Below, piece by piece: positions 48,336-57,873 of a DNA stretch of 64,000 nt. Position 1 is the first letter of the stretch, and every line of letters starts with the position of its first letter. This DNA is from an uncultured Bacteroidales bacterium (GTDB lineage Bacteria; Bacteroidota; Bacteroidia; Bacteroidales; UBA932): assembly GCA_900319855.1 (NCBI GenBank), contig ONQC01000009.1, positions 1-64,000 on the forward strand, written 5' to 3'. The notes below the pieces were generated by a model that had not been told where the DNA came from, did not search any database, and saw nothing but the letters and a program-made list of their open reading frames with translations. A program made the position numbers and the translations under genes.

Positions 48336-49720
48336 TATTCTTCAGGCAGGAACATCGGATCCCAGGCCGGCAGCATCGTCGGTTTCTGGTTCAGCAGGCC
48401 CAGCACATCGGCCGGGACATATTTCTTTTCGGCAACGAGACGGAACATGTAATTGTCAAACCACTCGTCGGTCATGATGATGTTGCCCTGGTAGCCGGAG
48501 GTGGCGCCCCAGCTGTTCTCGACCATCCACTTGGCCGGCTTGCCGTTCTTCAGGTCGACGGCGATCAGGGTCATGGCGTGCGAGGAAGCGCTGGCATGGG
48601 TCATGACGCGCTCCTTCTTGTCCATCCCGAAGGTCACGCCCATCAGGGAGCCGTAATCGAAGTTGCCGAGGTCGGCATAGCCGGCATCCCGGTTGAGGAA
48701 CTTGTTGACGTCGCAGGAGAAATACATGGCCGTATTGTCCTTGATGGACTTGATGGCGATTTCCTTGATTTTCTCGATCGGGAGGTTGATGTAGACCCAG
48801 TTCTGGCCGTCGTAGACATGGCGGTCATAGTCGATTTCATAGACTTTGTAGTACTCGCGGACCGGGTCGTTCATCAGCATGACATAGTTGTTCTCCAGGT
48901 CGGTGCCGACATACTCCTGGTAGAAGGACTTCGGGGTATAGGTCCGCTCGTCAACGAATTCGCCCTTGGAATTGTACCGGGCCCAGGTGAATTCGGTCGG
49001 CGGGACGCCGAGGCAGAGGGCGAGCATGTGGTAGATCTCCTTGAGCATGTCGACCTTCATCTTCTGCAGGTCACCCTTGGCCGCACGCAGGCGCAGGCCG
49101 TCCTCGCGGAGCTTGGTCGCGATCTGGGTGCGCATGGCGGAGGTATTGTCGGCGCAAAGAGTCTCCGGCATGGCCTCGGACGGAACGACACCATATTTCA
49201 TGATCAGGTTGGAAACCCCGGTGAACTGGCCGCCGTCGCTGATCGGATTGGAGAAGAGCCAGTCGACCTTGCGGTCTTCGAACGGGAGGTCTTTCGTATC
49301 GATGATGCCCTGGAGGAACAGGTTCGCCTTTTCGAGCTGGTCATAGAAGAAAACATAGTTCTGGGAGAAAGTGAAGGCACCCAGGTCGTATTTATCGATC
49401 ATCTTGGCCCGCATCACGTTCAGGCCAGTGAAGAGCCAGCAGCGGCCGGAGGATTTCTGGTTGGTGCGGCCCTTGGTCTTGACCATATCGGAGAAGTGGG
49501 TGTCCATCTTGGCCAGGTTGCCGGCCTTGGCGGAGAGCACCGTGATCTGCGCGGAGTTCAATGCATTCTGGAGGGCGATGTCCGCAGGCGTCCCTTCGAA
49601 CCCCTTGGAGATTTCCTTCAGCAGATCGGCGGAAATGCCGCCCTTCGGATCCCCGGCAGGCTTCTGGGCGAAAGCGGAAACGGTCAGCAGCAACGCTGCC
49701 ATCATGATGATCTTCTTCAT
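48335..49720 (-). CDS. Aminopeptidase C-like cysteine peptidase (C1B), exported
   Basis: 461-residue bleomycin-hydrolase-family peptidase. Gln and Cys are in NQKSSGRCWLFTGLN near 88-102, His in SSHAMTLIAVD near 380 and Asn in VENSWG near 402, the full papain-like set. Unlike cytosolic PepC/bleomycin hydrolase it begins with a signal peptide (MKKIIMMAALLLTVSAFAQ), so it should act in the periplasm. Promoter TATATTTG lies 29 bases upstream. It is co-translated with the flavin-reductase-like lipoprotein. Confidence 0.93.
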   Translation of the reverse strand: MKKIIMMAALLLTVSAFAQKPAGDPKGGISADLLKEISKGFEGTPADIALQNALNSAQITVLSAKAGNLAKMDTHFSDMVKTKGRTNQKSSGRCWLFTGLNVMRAKMIDKYDLGAFTFSQNYVFFYDQLEKANLFLQGIIDTKDLPFEDRKVDWLFSNPISDGGQFTGVSNLIMKYGVVPSEAMPETLCADNTSAMRTQIATKLREDGLRLRAAKGDLQKMKVDMLKEIYHMLALCLGVPPTEFTWARYNSKGEFVDERTYTPKSFYQEYVGTDLENNYVMLMNDPVREYYKVYEIDYDRHVYDGQNWVYINLPIEKIKEIAIKSIKDNTAMYFSCDVNKFLNRDAGYADLGNFDYGSLMGVTFGMDKKERVMTHASASSHAMTLIAVDLKNGKPAKWMVENSWGATSGYQGNIIMTDEWFDNYMFRLVAEKKYVPADVLGLLNQKPTMLPAWDPMFLPEE

Positions 49721-49749
49721 AGTATCGGGTTTTGTTTATCAGCTATCTA

Positions 49750-49757
49750 CAAATATA
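49750..49757 (-). promoter_or_regulatory. -7 element of the aminopeptidase C gene
   Basis: The minus strand reads TATATTTG, matching TAnnTTTG, 29 bases before the start codon and just after the icd terminator. Confidence 0.65.
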
Positions 49758-49768
49758 GGAAATAATCA

Positions 49769-49799
49769 GGAAAGGCCAACCCGGAGGCTGGCCTTTTCC
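49769..49799 (-). terminator. Terminator after icd
   Basis: Stem AAAGGCCA/TGGCCTTT with a ten-base GC-rich loop. On the minus strand it follows the icd stop and ends the citrate operon. Confidence 0.8.
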
Positions 49800-49818
49800 A
49801 TGGTATTGCCGACCCGGC

Positions 49819-51030
49819 TTAGCAGCCGAGGCGCTTTTCGAGGTTGGAGCGGATCTCGCGGAGGAACTGCAGGGACGTCAGGGCGCGCGGAGCGTAGCCG
49901 TCCATCAGGTTCACGAGGTCCTTGGTCACGAGCTCTTCACCGAGGGTGTCGAAGCAGGCGGCCTCGAGCTGGTTGGCGTAGTTGACCAGTTCCGGGAGGT
50001 TGTCCAGTTCACCGCGCTTGCGGAAGGCGCCGCTCCAGGCGAAGATGGTCGCCATCGGGTTGGTGGAGGTCTCCTCACCCTTCAGGTACTTGTAGTAGTG
50101 ACGGGTCACGGTGCCGTGGGCCGCCTCATACTCGTACTTGCCGTCCGGGCTGACGAGCACGGAGGTCATCATGGCCAGGGAACCGAAGGCGGTGGAGACC
50201 ATGTCGGACATCACGTCGCCGTCGTAGTTCTTGCAAGCCCAGATGAAACCGCCTTCAGAGCGCATGACGCGGGCGACGGCATCGTCGATCAGGGTGTAGA
50301 AGTACTCGATGCCGGCGGCCTCGAAAGCGTCCTTATACTCCTGGTAGACTTCCTCGAAGATGGCCTTGAAACGGCCGTCGTACTTCTTGGAGATGGTGTC
50401 CTTGGTCGCGAACCAGAGGGTCTGCTTCACGTCGAGCGCGTATTTGAAGCAGGAGTGGGCGAAGCTGCGGATCGAAGCGTCGGTGTTGTGCATGCCTTCG
50501 ATGACGCCGGGGCCCTTGAACTCATGGATCACCATTTCCTCGCGCTTGCCGCTGACGCCTTCGAAGACGAGCTTGGCGACACCGGGCTCGGTGGTCTGGA
50601 TCTCGACATCACGGTAGACGTCGCCATAGGCATGACGGGCGATGGTGATCGGTTTCTTCCAGAATTTCACGGCCGGATGGATGGTCGGGATGGTGATCGG
50701 GGTGCGGAAAACGGTACCGTCGAGCATGGCGCGGATGGTGCCGTTCGGGCTCTTCCACATCTCGTGGAGGTTGTATTCGCTCATGCGCTGGACGTTCGGG
50801 GTGATGGTCGCGCACTTGACGGCGACACCCAGACGCTTGGTCGCGTTGGCAGAATCGATGGTCACCTGGTCCGCGGTCTTGTCGCGGTTCGGCAGGCCGA
50901 GGTCATAATATTCGGTCTTCAGGTCGACGAAGGGAAGGATGAGCTCATCCTTGATCATCTGCCAAAGGATCCGGGTCATTTCATCGCCGTCCATTTCGAC
51001 GAGCGGGGTGGTCATTTTGATTTTTTCCAT
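49819..51030 (-). CDS. icd: NADP-dependent isocitrate dehydrogenase (eukaryote-like type)
   Basis: 403-residue enzyme interconverting isocitrate plus NADP+ with 2-oxoglutarate, CO2 and NADPH. It belongs to the type II, eukaryote-like IDH group: SPNGTIRAMLDGTVFR near 97-112 binds isocitrate, and HGTVTRHYYKY near 310-320 carries the Arg-His that selects NADP. The type is reversible in principle. Last gene of the citrate operon, four bases after the aconitase gene and just before a terminator. Confidence 0.97.
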   Translation of the reverse strand: MEKIKMTTPLVEMDGDEMTRILWQMIKDELILPFVDLKTEYYDLGLPNRDKTADQVTIDSANATKRLGVAVKCATITPNVQRMSEYNLHEMWKSPNGTIRAMLDGTVFRTPITIPTIHPAVKFWKKPITIARHAYGDVYRDVEIQTTEPGVAKLVFEGVSGKREEMVIHEFKGPGVIEGMHNTDASIRSFAHSCFKYALDVKQTLWFATKDTISKKYDGRFKAIFEEVYQEYKDAFEAAGIEYFYTLIDDAVARVMRSEGGFIWACKNYDGDVMSDMVSTAFGSLAMMTSVLVSPDGKYEYEAAHGTVTRHYYKYLKGEETSTNPMATIFAWSGAFRKRGELDNLPELVNYANQLEAACFDTLGEELVTKDLVNLMDGYAPRALTSLQFLREIRSNLEKRLGC

Positions 51031-51034
51031 GGTG

Positions 51035-53275
51035 TTATTTGCGGTTTTTGTAATAATTCATGAGGCAGCCGTCGGCGAGGATCTCGCGCTCCGCGGCGGT
51101 CAGGTTCTGGAAATACAGGTGGATCGGGTGGATACCGTCCTTGGCGATCACGCAGGCATCGATTTCTTCGGCGCCGCCCAGGATGGCCCGGCGGATGCCC
51201 GGGATGAACACGAAGTCGCCGGGCTGGTAGTCGAAGGCCGTTTCGGGAGCGATCGTAAAGGGCACGATACCCCAGTTGATACAGTTGCTGCGATAGCGCT
51301 TGGTCGCATACTCGTAGCAGATGTTGGCGTCGCCGCCGAGCACCTTCTGGCAGGAAGCGGCCTGCTCGCGGGCGGAACCGTCACCCGGCTTGTTCGCGAA
51401 GACGCAGGAGCCGAAGGAAGTCTCCTTGGGATCGGCATCGACCTTGGCGAGGGCTTCGGCCACATGGGCGGGCACCCTGCCGGCGCGGCGCTGGAGGTCT
51501 TCGGACTGGATACGCTTGCTCAGGCCCACGTACTCAGGGACGCGGCGGCTGAGGGCGAACTCGGAGAGTTTCAGCGGGTTGGAACGGTAGCTGGAGGTCT
51601 CGCCGGACGGGATCAGCTCGTCGGTCGTGGTCACCGGGTCATGGATGACGGCGGCCAGCTCGACCAGCATGTTGTCCTGCATCGGATACATCTTCGGCCA
51701 GTCCTTGATGTTCGGGCCATAGCGCAGTTCGACGGAAAGGTCGGCCTTGCCGAAACCGTTGTAGATACGGCTCTTGTAGATCCGGTCGTCGAATTCATAA
51801 CCCTTGTGGGTATCGGTATATTCGATATCGGTCGCCGCCGTGATGACGCCGCCGTTCGCCGCGGTGGCGGCGATGGAACGGGCATCCATCAGGGAGACAA
51901 GGGAAATCTGACCCTGGCCCGGCTTGGAACCTTCACGGTTCGGGAAGTTACGGGTGGTATGGCGGATGGAGAAACCGTTGTTGGACGGTACGTCGCCGGC
52001 GCCGAAGCAAGGGCCGCAGAAGGCCGGCTTGATCACGACGCCCGCCTCGAGGAGTTCCTCGGCGATGTGGTTGCGGGTGGTGGCGAGGTAGACCGGAGTA
52101 GACTGCGGATAGGCGCTCATCGTGAAGTAATCGTTGCCGATGGACTTGCCCTTCAGGATGGTAGCCGCCTCGCTGAGGTTGTCATAGGTACCGCCGGAGC
52201 AGCCGGCGATGATGCCCTGGTCCGCGACGACCTTGCCGTCCTTGATCTTGCTGAGCAGGTCGATCTGGATCTTGTCGCCGAAACGCTTGCGGGCGTCAGC
52301 CTCGACGGCGCCGAGGATGCCTTCCGGATCCGCCTGCAACTCGTGGATAGTCACGGCGTTGGACGGGTGGAACGGCAGGGCGATCATGCTCTCCTGGGTG
52401 GAGAGGTCGATGCGGATCATGCTGTCGTAATAGGCGACTTTGCCCGGTTCAAGCTTCTTGTAAGCCTCCGGACGGCGGTGCATTTCGAAGTATTCCTTGA
52501 CCTTGTCGTCTGTGATCCAGATGGAGCTGAGGCAGGTGGTTTCGGTCGTCATGACATCGATGCCGTTGCGGAAGTCGATGGGCAGGTCGGCCACGCCGGG
52601 GCCGGCGAATTCCAGGACCTTGTTCTTGACGAAACCGCTCTCGAAGACGGCCTTGACCAGGGAAATGGCGACGTCATGCGGGCCGATGCCGTGGCGCGGC
52701 TTGCCTTCGAGCCAGACGAGAACCACTTCCGGGGCGTTGATGTCCCAGGTATTGCGGAGCAGCTGCTTGACCAGTTCGCCGCCGCCTTCGCCCACGCCCA
52801 TGTTGCCCAGGGAGCCGTAGCGGGTATGGCTGTCGGAACCGAGGATCATGTTGCCGCATTTCGTGAGGGCCTCGCGGGCATACTGGTGGATGACCGCCTG
52901 GTTGGCCGGCACATAGATACCGCCATACTTCTTGGCGGCGGACAGGCCGAAGACATGGTCATCCTCATTGATGGTGCCACCGACCGCGCACAGGGAATTG
53001 TGGCAGTTGGTCATCGCATACGGGAGCGGGAACTTCTCGAGGCCGCTCGCACGGGCGGTCTGGATGATGCCCACGTAGGTGATGTCATGGGAAACCATCG
53101 CATCGAAACGGATGCGCATCTTCTTTCCCTTGCTGCCGTCCACGTCGTGGGCACGGAGGATTCCGTAGGTGATGGTGTTTTCGCGGGACTCATCCGGAGA
53201 TGGCAGGCCGGACGGATCGGAGACGATCCGGTTTCCGTCCAAAAGGTACACACCGTGTGGAATCAATTCAACCAT
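51035..53275 (-). CDS. acnA: Aconitate hydratase (mitochondrial-type aconitase)
   Basis: 746-residue iron-sulfur enzyme interconverting citrate and isocitrate. Cluster cysteines are in GIIAGCSGGTYDN near 358 and in FCGPCFGAGDVPSN near 421. The swivel domain (about 560-746) contains SFGSCVFANKPGDGSAREQAA. A size near 750 fits the mitochondrial/Bacteroidota group rather than the larger AcnA or AcnB forms, so the symbol is approximate. It lies 27 bases after the citC-citG gene and four bases before icd, inside the citrate operon. Confidence 0.94.
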   Translation of the reverse strand: MVELIPHGVYLLDGNRIVSDPSGLPSPDESRENTITYGILRAHDVDGSKGKKMRIRFDAMVSHDITYVGIIQTARASGLEKFPLPYAMTNCHNSLCAVGGTINEDDHVFGLSAAKKYGGIYVPANQAVIHQYAREALTKCGNMILGSDSHTRYGSLGNMGVGEGGGELVKQLLRNTWDINAPEVVLVWLEGKPRHGIGPHDVAISLVKAVFESGFVKNKVLEFAGPGVADLPIDFRNGIDVMTTETTCLSSIWITDDKVKEYFEMHRRPEAYKKLEPGKVAYYDSMIRIDLSTQESMIALPFHPSNAVTIHELQADPEGILGAVEADARKRFGDKIQIDLLSKIKDGKVVADQGIIAGCSGGTYDNLSEAATILKGKSIGNDYFTMSAYPQSTPVYLATTRNHIAEELLEAGVVIKPAFCGPCFGAGDVPSNNGFSIRHTTRNFPNREGSKPGQGQISLVSLMDARSIAATAANGGVITAATDIEYTDTHKGYEFDDRIYKSRIYNGFGKADLSVELRYGPNIKDWPKMYPMQDNMLVELAAVIHDPVTTTDELIPSGETSSYRSNPLKLSEFALSRRVPEYVGLSKRIQSEDLQRRAGRVPAHVAEALAKVDADPKETSFGSCVFANKPGDGSAREQAASCQKVLGGDANICYEYATKRYRSNCINWGIVPFTIAPETAFDYQPGDFVFIPGIRRAILGGAEEIDACVIAKDGIHPIHLYFQNLTAAEREILADGCLMNYYKNRK

Positions 53276-53302
53276 AACAGATTGTGTTTAAAAGTTAATG
53301 AT

Positions 53303-55066
53303 TTAAGTGTTTATCAGGAGATCGGCATAGACCGTCAGCGCGAGCATGTCCGCACTACCACCGGGAGACACCCGCTCGGATACCATCCGATCATTCATTT
53401 CTTTCAGTTTTTCCAGGCTGAAATCCGCCAAGAGCGCGGCGGCCTCCGCCTTCAGTTCCTGCGCCCTGTGGAAACCGGCCCGGTGGATGACGCAGGTATC
53501 ATCCAGGGTCATGATGATCCGCAGCAGGGTCTTCTGCAGACCGTATTCTTCCGTCTTGACGGATTGCCAGAAAGGCAACCAGTCTTCGAACAGTTCCCGG
53601 TAGCCGCCGCGCGCCATGTCCATGGCACCCTTGACGGCATACCGCTTCACGGCAGCCGTTCCATGGGTTTCCCGGTCCACGACCCCTTCCTGCGCGGACA
53701 GGTCGTCTGCCAGAGAGCCGATCTGCTGCGACAGGCGTTCCGGCAGCAACACTCCTTCCTCTTTCAACTCCTTGCCGGCGGCCACGGCCATCAGGCCCAG
53801 GGCGAACAGGGCGCCGCGGTGGGTGTTGACCCCGCCGGTGGCCCGGAGCATGTCCCGCTCCGCATCCTGACCGTATCGGACCAGGTCGCTGGCCCAGACG
53901 GCGGTGTGTTCCCGGCCCAGGGCACCCAGGCGGATCAGCCAGGGCCGAAGGGCTTCGATGCTGCGGAGCATCGTGCCGTAATCCATATCGTCATGGCTTC
54001 CGGCACTGTCCGGACAGACCATGCCGGGCTTGCAAGGCGCATCCAACTCGGCACGCAGGGCGGCACAAGCCACATCGCCGATCAGGTACCAGGGCGCCCG
54101 GTCCGGGCAGAAAAGCGCGGCTTCCCGCCACTTCCCGGCATCCAGCAACGCCCGCACGGCGGAGGCCGAAACCGGACGGCCGCCCATTTCCAGACGGGGG
54201 ATTTCCCGGACCTCCATGTCATAGCCGCCCAGCACTTCCCGCATCAGGGCATTGTACCGCGCCGTCATCGGATCCAGGGGCTCGCTGCCCACGAAACGGA
54301 TCCAGGCCCGGAGCGCCGGAGCGACATGGCGTCCGAACACATCCAGGTCCAGCCGCATCTGCTGCTCAGCGACTTCGTCGAGATTTTTCAGGAAATAGGA
54401 CGGGAACGTGGCCGGAGAAATGCAGTAGTCCCGGCCTTCCAGGACGGTGACATTGTCCAGGCGATAGCAAGTCCCCTGCACGAGGTTGAAACGGGAACGG
54501 GCGGGGAAACGGGACCGGTCTCCGCCCAGGACGATGACATAAAGGGTATCCACCTGGGCTGCCGCCTGTTCGATCAGGTACAAGTGCCCCAGGGTCATCG
54601 GGTCGGCGTTCATGACGATTACGCCGCTGCGGCCTTCCATCCGGCGCTCGGACAGGTAGCTGCCGTAATCCTGCAGGCCCCTTCCGTTTTCCATCAGGAG
54701 TGCCTTCGGCGCCTTCCCGACCAGACGGAATCCCAGGTCGGTGAAGATCGCTTCATTCTCAGGCTTGGTGAACACCTTGACATTCTGGTGGCCGGCCTCG
54801 GCCGCCAGTGTCAAAAGATGCGAGACCAGCCGGCCCATCAGTCCTTCGCCCCGAAGGGATTCGGAAACGGCCAGGCATTGGATGATATCGCCCATCAGTC
54901 CCCCGCCGGCCAGGATCTCGTCGGATCCTTCGCGCGTCAGCACGACATACCGGTCCACCGGCTCCAGCCGCAGACCGTTCTCCGCCAGGAAAGCCTCAAC
55001 CTTCCGGCGGAACATGCCGACCGAAAGCGGCATGTCGCTGATCACGTACTCACCCGACATAGGCAT
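53303..55066 (-). CDS. Fused citrate lyase ligase (CitC) and triphosphoribosyl-dephospho-CoA synthase (CitG)
   Basis: 587-residue fusion. N-terminal half (about 1-325): a GNAT-like domain, then a nucleotidyltransferase domain (VIVMNADPMTLGHLYLIEQAA near 149-169), the layout of CitC, which acetylates the prosthetic thiol of citrate lyase with acetate and ATP. C-terminal half (about 330-587): a CitG domain with CKPGMVCPDSAGSHDDMDY, ATGGVNTHRGALF near 410 and SPGGSADMLALTVYADLL at the end. It makes the 2'-(5''-triphosphoribosyl)-3'-dephospho-CoA precursor. The more familiar fusion is CitX-CitG; here CitX is separate. The start overlaps citX by 17 bases, and a second in-frame ATG (55060) lies within the overlap. 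Confidence 0.9.
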   Translation of the reverse strand: MPMSGEYVISDMPLSVGMFRRKVEAFLAENGLRLEPVDRYVVLTREGSDEILAGGGLMGDIIQCLAVSESLRGEGLMGRLVSHLLTLAAEAGHQNVKVFTKPENEAIFTDLGFRLVGKAPKALLMENGRGLQDYGSYLSERRMEGRSGVIVMNADPMTLGHLYLIEQAAAQVDTLYVIVLGGDRSRFPARSRFNLVQGTCYRLDNVTVLEGRDYCISPATFPSYFLKNLDEVAEQQMRLDLDVFGRHVAPALRAWIRFVGSEPLDPMTARYNALMREVLGGYDMEVREIPRLEMGGRPVSASAVRALLDAGKWREAALFCPDRAPWYLIGDVACAALRAELDAPCKPGMVCPDSAGSHDDMDYGTMLRSIEALRPWLIRLGALGREHTAVWASDLVRYGQDAERDMLRATGGVNTHRGALFALGLMAVAAGKELKEEGVLLPERLSQQIGSLADDLSAQEGVVDRETHGTAAVKRYAVKGAMDMARGGYRELFEDWLPFWQSVKTEEYGLQKTLLRIIMTLDDTCVIHRAGFHRAQELKAEAAALLADFSLEKLKEMNDRMVSERVSPGGSADMLALTVYADLLINT

Positions 55067-55553
55067 CGATCATTTCCCCGATCCGCGCCATCAGTTCCTC
55101 GCGGGTGTGCGTATGGTTCCGCATGCACCAGCGGGCTTCCCGGTCGCAAAGCAGGCAGCGGCGCGGCGCCAGGCCGATATCGGCCCGGGATACCGGCTCC
55201 CCTGCCCGGGTCATCACGTCCAGGTCGAACAAACGGCCCAGTGGATGGGTTTCTTCAATATGGCAAACTGCCCGCTTCGCCTCCAGCGGGGAGAGCGAAG
55301 TGAGCAGGTACGCTTCATATCCGGTGGCCAGATCCCGCACCTGCATGGCGGTCATATCGCTGCCGAAACGGGCGATGAGGGCGGACAGGGCGGCCTGGGC
55401 CACGATGAGGGATTGGGTATTCCGCTTGACGCTCCCGGGCATGACCACCGTCAGGCATACGAGGGTTTTCCCCGGATACCGGCGGAGCAGTTCATCCTGG
55501 AAGTCCCGGCGGGCCTCACGGGAGGCCAGCAGCTCGTCAAGCGATATCTCCAT
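55050..55553 (-). CDS. citX: Apo-citrate lyase phosphoribosyl-dephospho-CoA transferase
   Basis: 167-residue enzyme that attaches the phosphoribosyl-dephospho-CoA group to a serine of the acyl carrier subunit CitD. The family motif HPLGRLFDLDVMT is near 104-116, followed by RRCLLCDREARWCMRNHTH near 130-149 with its cysteine pattern. The start lies one base after the citF stop. The end overlaps citC-citG. Confidence 0.93.
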   Translation of the reverse strand: MEISLDELLASREARRDFQDELLRRYPGKTLVCLTVVMPGSVKRNTQSLIVAQAALSALIARFGSDMTAMQVRDLATGYEAYLLTSLSPLEAKRAVCHIEETHPLGRLFDLDVMTRAGEPVSRADIGLAPRRCLLCDREARWCMRNHTHTREELMARIGEMIDAYVG

Positions 55554-55554
55554 G

Positions 55555-56976
55555 CTAGTCTACGATGTTGTAGATCTTGTCGAGGACCTTTCCATGACGG
55601 TCCATCACGATGCCGACGACCTTGTCACCGAACGGCAGGGCATCCGGAGTCCCGATGATGGAAGAGGCCTTGGCGGCCAGGTCGTGGATGTCAACCACCT
55701 TGAGACCGGCTTCTTTCAGGCGCTCGGCGATCTCCGGACGGGCCGGATTGACGGCGATGCCGTATTCGGTCACGACCACGTCGACTCCCTTGCCCGGGGT
55801 GATCAGGGTGGTCACCTTCGGCACGACGCACGGGATGCGGCCGCGCAGCAGCGGGCAGACGATGATGGAGAGGGCGCTGTCTTCGGCCGTATCCGGATGG
55901 CCGCCGATGGCGCCGCGGATGATGCCGTCGGAGCCGACGAGGACGTTGACATTGAAGTTCACGTCAACCTCGAGGGCGGACAGGATCACGATGTCCAGGG
56001 CATGCACGGCGGAACCGGCATGGTCGGCGCTGGCATACTCGACGGAAGATACTTCCTGGTGCATCTGGTCGCGGGCGATGGACTCGGCGGCGACCTTGTC
56101 GAAGGACTGGACGTCAATCAGGCGGCCGATCAGGCCTTCCTCATGGAGTTTCACCATATGGGCGGTGATGCCGCCGAGGGCGAAACTGGCCTTGATGCCC
56201 TTCTCGATCATGCTCTCGCGGATGAACTTCACGGCCGCCAGGGAGGCGCCGCCGGTTCCGGTCTGGATGGAGAAGCCATCCTTGAAATACCCGCTGTTGA
56301 TGATCACTTTCGCAGCCTGCTGGGCGAGCAGGATGTCGCGCGGGTTCTTTGAGTCGCGGATGGCGCCGGAAGAGATCTTGGAGCTGTCACCCACGGAATC
56401 CACCACGACGACGGACTCCACATCGCAGGCGGAGATGGACTTCGGCACGTTCGGATAAGCCACCAGGTCGTCGGTGATGACGACCACATGGTCGGCATAG
56501 CGGGCATCCGGCAGGGCGTAGCCCAGGGAGCCGCAGATGGACTTGGCATTCTCGCTGCGCGGGCAGCCGGAGGCATTGCCCAGTTCATCGCAGGAAGAGG
56601 CGCCGAGGAAGGCGACGTCGATATGGAGTTCCCCGCTGGCGATAGCGCTGCCGCGGCCGCCGTGGCTGCGGAAGACCACCGGTTCGGCCATCAGGCCGTG
56701 GGAGATTTCATTGGCGAGTTCGCCGCGCAGACCGGAGGTGGAAATCTTCGTGATGACGCCGTTCTTGATATGGTCGATCAGCGGCGCGTGCACGTCGGAA
56801 AGGCTGGAAGCCGCCAGGTGCAGGTTCTTGAAGCCCATTTCGGCCAGTTTGCCGACCACCAGGTTGACGACCTTGTCACCGCCGCGGAAGTGGTGGTGGA
56901 AGGAGATGGTCATGCCGTCTTTCAGGCCGGATTTGCGGATGGCCTCTTCGAGGCTCATGACTTTCGATGTTCTCAT
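55555..56976 (-). CDS. citF: Citrate lyase alpha subunit (citrate CoA-transferase)
   Basis: 473-residue subunit that swaps the acetyl group on the CitD prosthetic thiol for citrate. Landmarks are ISFHHHFRGGDKVVNLV near 25-41, SHGGRGSAIASGELHIDVAFLGA near 103-125, TGTGGASLAAVKFI near 237-250 and VTEYGIAVNPARPE near 410. It is slightly shorter than the roughly 500 residues of enteric CitF. The ATG overlaps the citE stop (ATGA), and citX follows one base after the stop. Confidence 0.95.
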   Translation of the reverse strand: MRTSKVMSLEEAIRKSGLKDGMTISFHHHFRGGDKVVNLVVGKLAEMGFKNLHLAASSLSDVHAPLIDHIKNGVITKISTSGLRGELANEISHGLMAEPVVFRSHGGRGSAIASGELHIDVAFLGASSCDELGNASGCPRSENAKSICGSLGYALPDARYADHVVVITDDLVAYPNVPKSISACDVESVVVVDSVGDSSKISSGAIRDSKNPRDILLAQQAAKVIINSGYFKDGFSIQTGTGGASLAAVKFIRESMIEKGIKASFALGGITAHMVKLHEEGLIGRLIDVQSFDKVAAESIARDQMHQEVSSVEYASADHAGSAVHALDIVILSALEVDVNFNVNVLVGSDGIIRGAIGGHPDTAEDSALSIIVCPLLRGRIPCVVPKVTTLITPGKGVDVVVTEYGIAVNPARPEIAERLKEAGLKVVDIHDLAAKASSIIGTPDALPFGDKVVGIVMDRHGKVLDKIYNIVD

Positions 56977-57863
56977 AGTACGTCCTCCTTGTTCAAAATA
57001 CCGGATGCGATGGCGAGCTGGATGGTGCGCTCAGCGCGGATAACGACCGGACGGTCGACCATCTTGCCGTTCACGGCGATGACGCCGGAGCCCTTGGCCT
57101 GGGCCTCCTTGATGGCGGCGATGATGCGCAGGGCCTTGTCGATGGCTTTCTGCGTCGGGGTGAACACGGAATTGACGACCTCGATCTGGCGGGGATTGAT
57201 GATGGACTTGCCGTCGAAACCGAGGGTCTTGATCAGTTCGACCTCCTTGCGGAAGGTTTCCATGTCGTCCAGGTTGGAATAGACCGTATCGAAGCAGCAG
57301 ATGCCGGCGGCGCGGGCGGCCACGACGATGGTCTCGCGGGCCAGCAACAGCTCGGAGCCTTCCGGGGTACGCTGGGTCTTAAGGTTGGCACTGTAGTCTT
57401 CGGCGCCGAGTGCGATGCCCATCATGCGCTTGGAAGCGGTCGCGATGGCATAGGCGTTGACCACGCCGAGGGCGCTCTCGATGGCGGCCATGATCTGGGT
57501 GCGGCCGACACAGCCGAGTTCCTCCTCGACCTTGATGATCTCGGCCTCGAGTTCGCGGACCTCATCGGCGGTCTCGGTCTTCGGCATACGGATCACGTCG
57601 ACGCCGGCCTTGACGACGGCCTCGACATCCTTCTTGCCATAAGGGGTGTTCAGGGGGTTGATGCGCACCACCATCTCGGTATCCCCGTAGTCGATGGATT
57701 TCAGCGCATTGTGGACGAGCAGGCGGGCGGCGTCCTTTTCCGCCATGGTCACGGAGTCCTCCAGGTCGAGCATGATCGAGTCCGGACCATAAATATGGGC
57801 ATCTGCCATCATTCCGGGATTGTTGCCCGGAACGAACATCATGGTTCTGCGTAATCTTTCCAT
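56973..57863 (-). CDS. citE: Citrate lyase beta subunit (citryl lyase)
   Basis: 296-residue TIM-barrel lyase that splits citryl-thioester into acetyl-thioester and oxaloacetate. Landmarks are RRTMMFVPGNNPGMM near 5-19, DSIMLDLEDSVTMAEKD near 28-44, VVRINPLNTPYG, MAAIESALGVVNA, ALGAEDYSANL and FDGKSIINPRQIE. The ATG at 57863 is chosen; the 13 codons before it in frame are citD-citE spacer. Because citD, citF, citX and citC-citG are all present, it is a true citrate lyase subunit, not a stand-alone CitE-like enzyme. Confidence 0.96.
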   Translation of the reverse strand: MERLRRTMMFVPGNNPGMMADAHIYGPDSIMLDLEDSVTMAEKDAARLLVHNALKSIDYGDTEMVVRINPLNTPYGKKDVEAVVKAGVDVIRMPKTETADEVRELEAEIIKVEEELGCVGRTQIMAAIESALGVVNAYAIATASKRMMGIALGAEDYSANLKTQRTPEGSELLLARETIVVAARAAGICCFDTVYSNLDDMETFRKEVELIKTLGFDGKSIINPRQIEVVNSVFTPTQKAIDKALRIIAAIKEAQAKGSGVIAVNGKMVDRPVVIRAERTIQLAIASGILNKEDVL

Positions 57864-57873
57864 AGTCTTCCGT

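Noticed and set aside
50939-55303. 1454-codon plus-strand open frame opposite the citrate genes (and similar long frames at 4347-8078, 13733-15976 and 108-1475)
   Set aside because: These are antisense shadows of aconitase/cit genes, leuS, gyrA and dnaK. High GC at third positions removes stop codons on the opposite strand; the translations are His/Asp/Gly/Val-rich with no family motifs.
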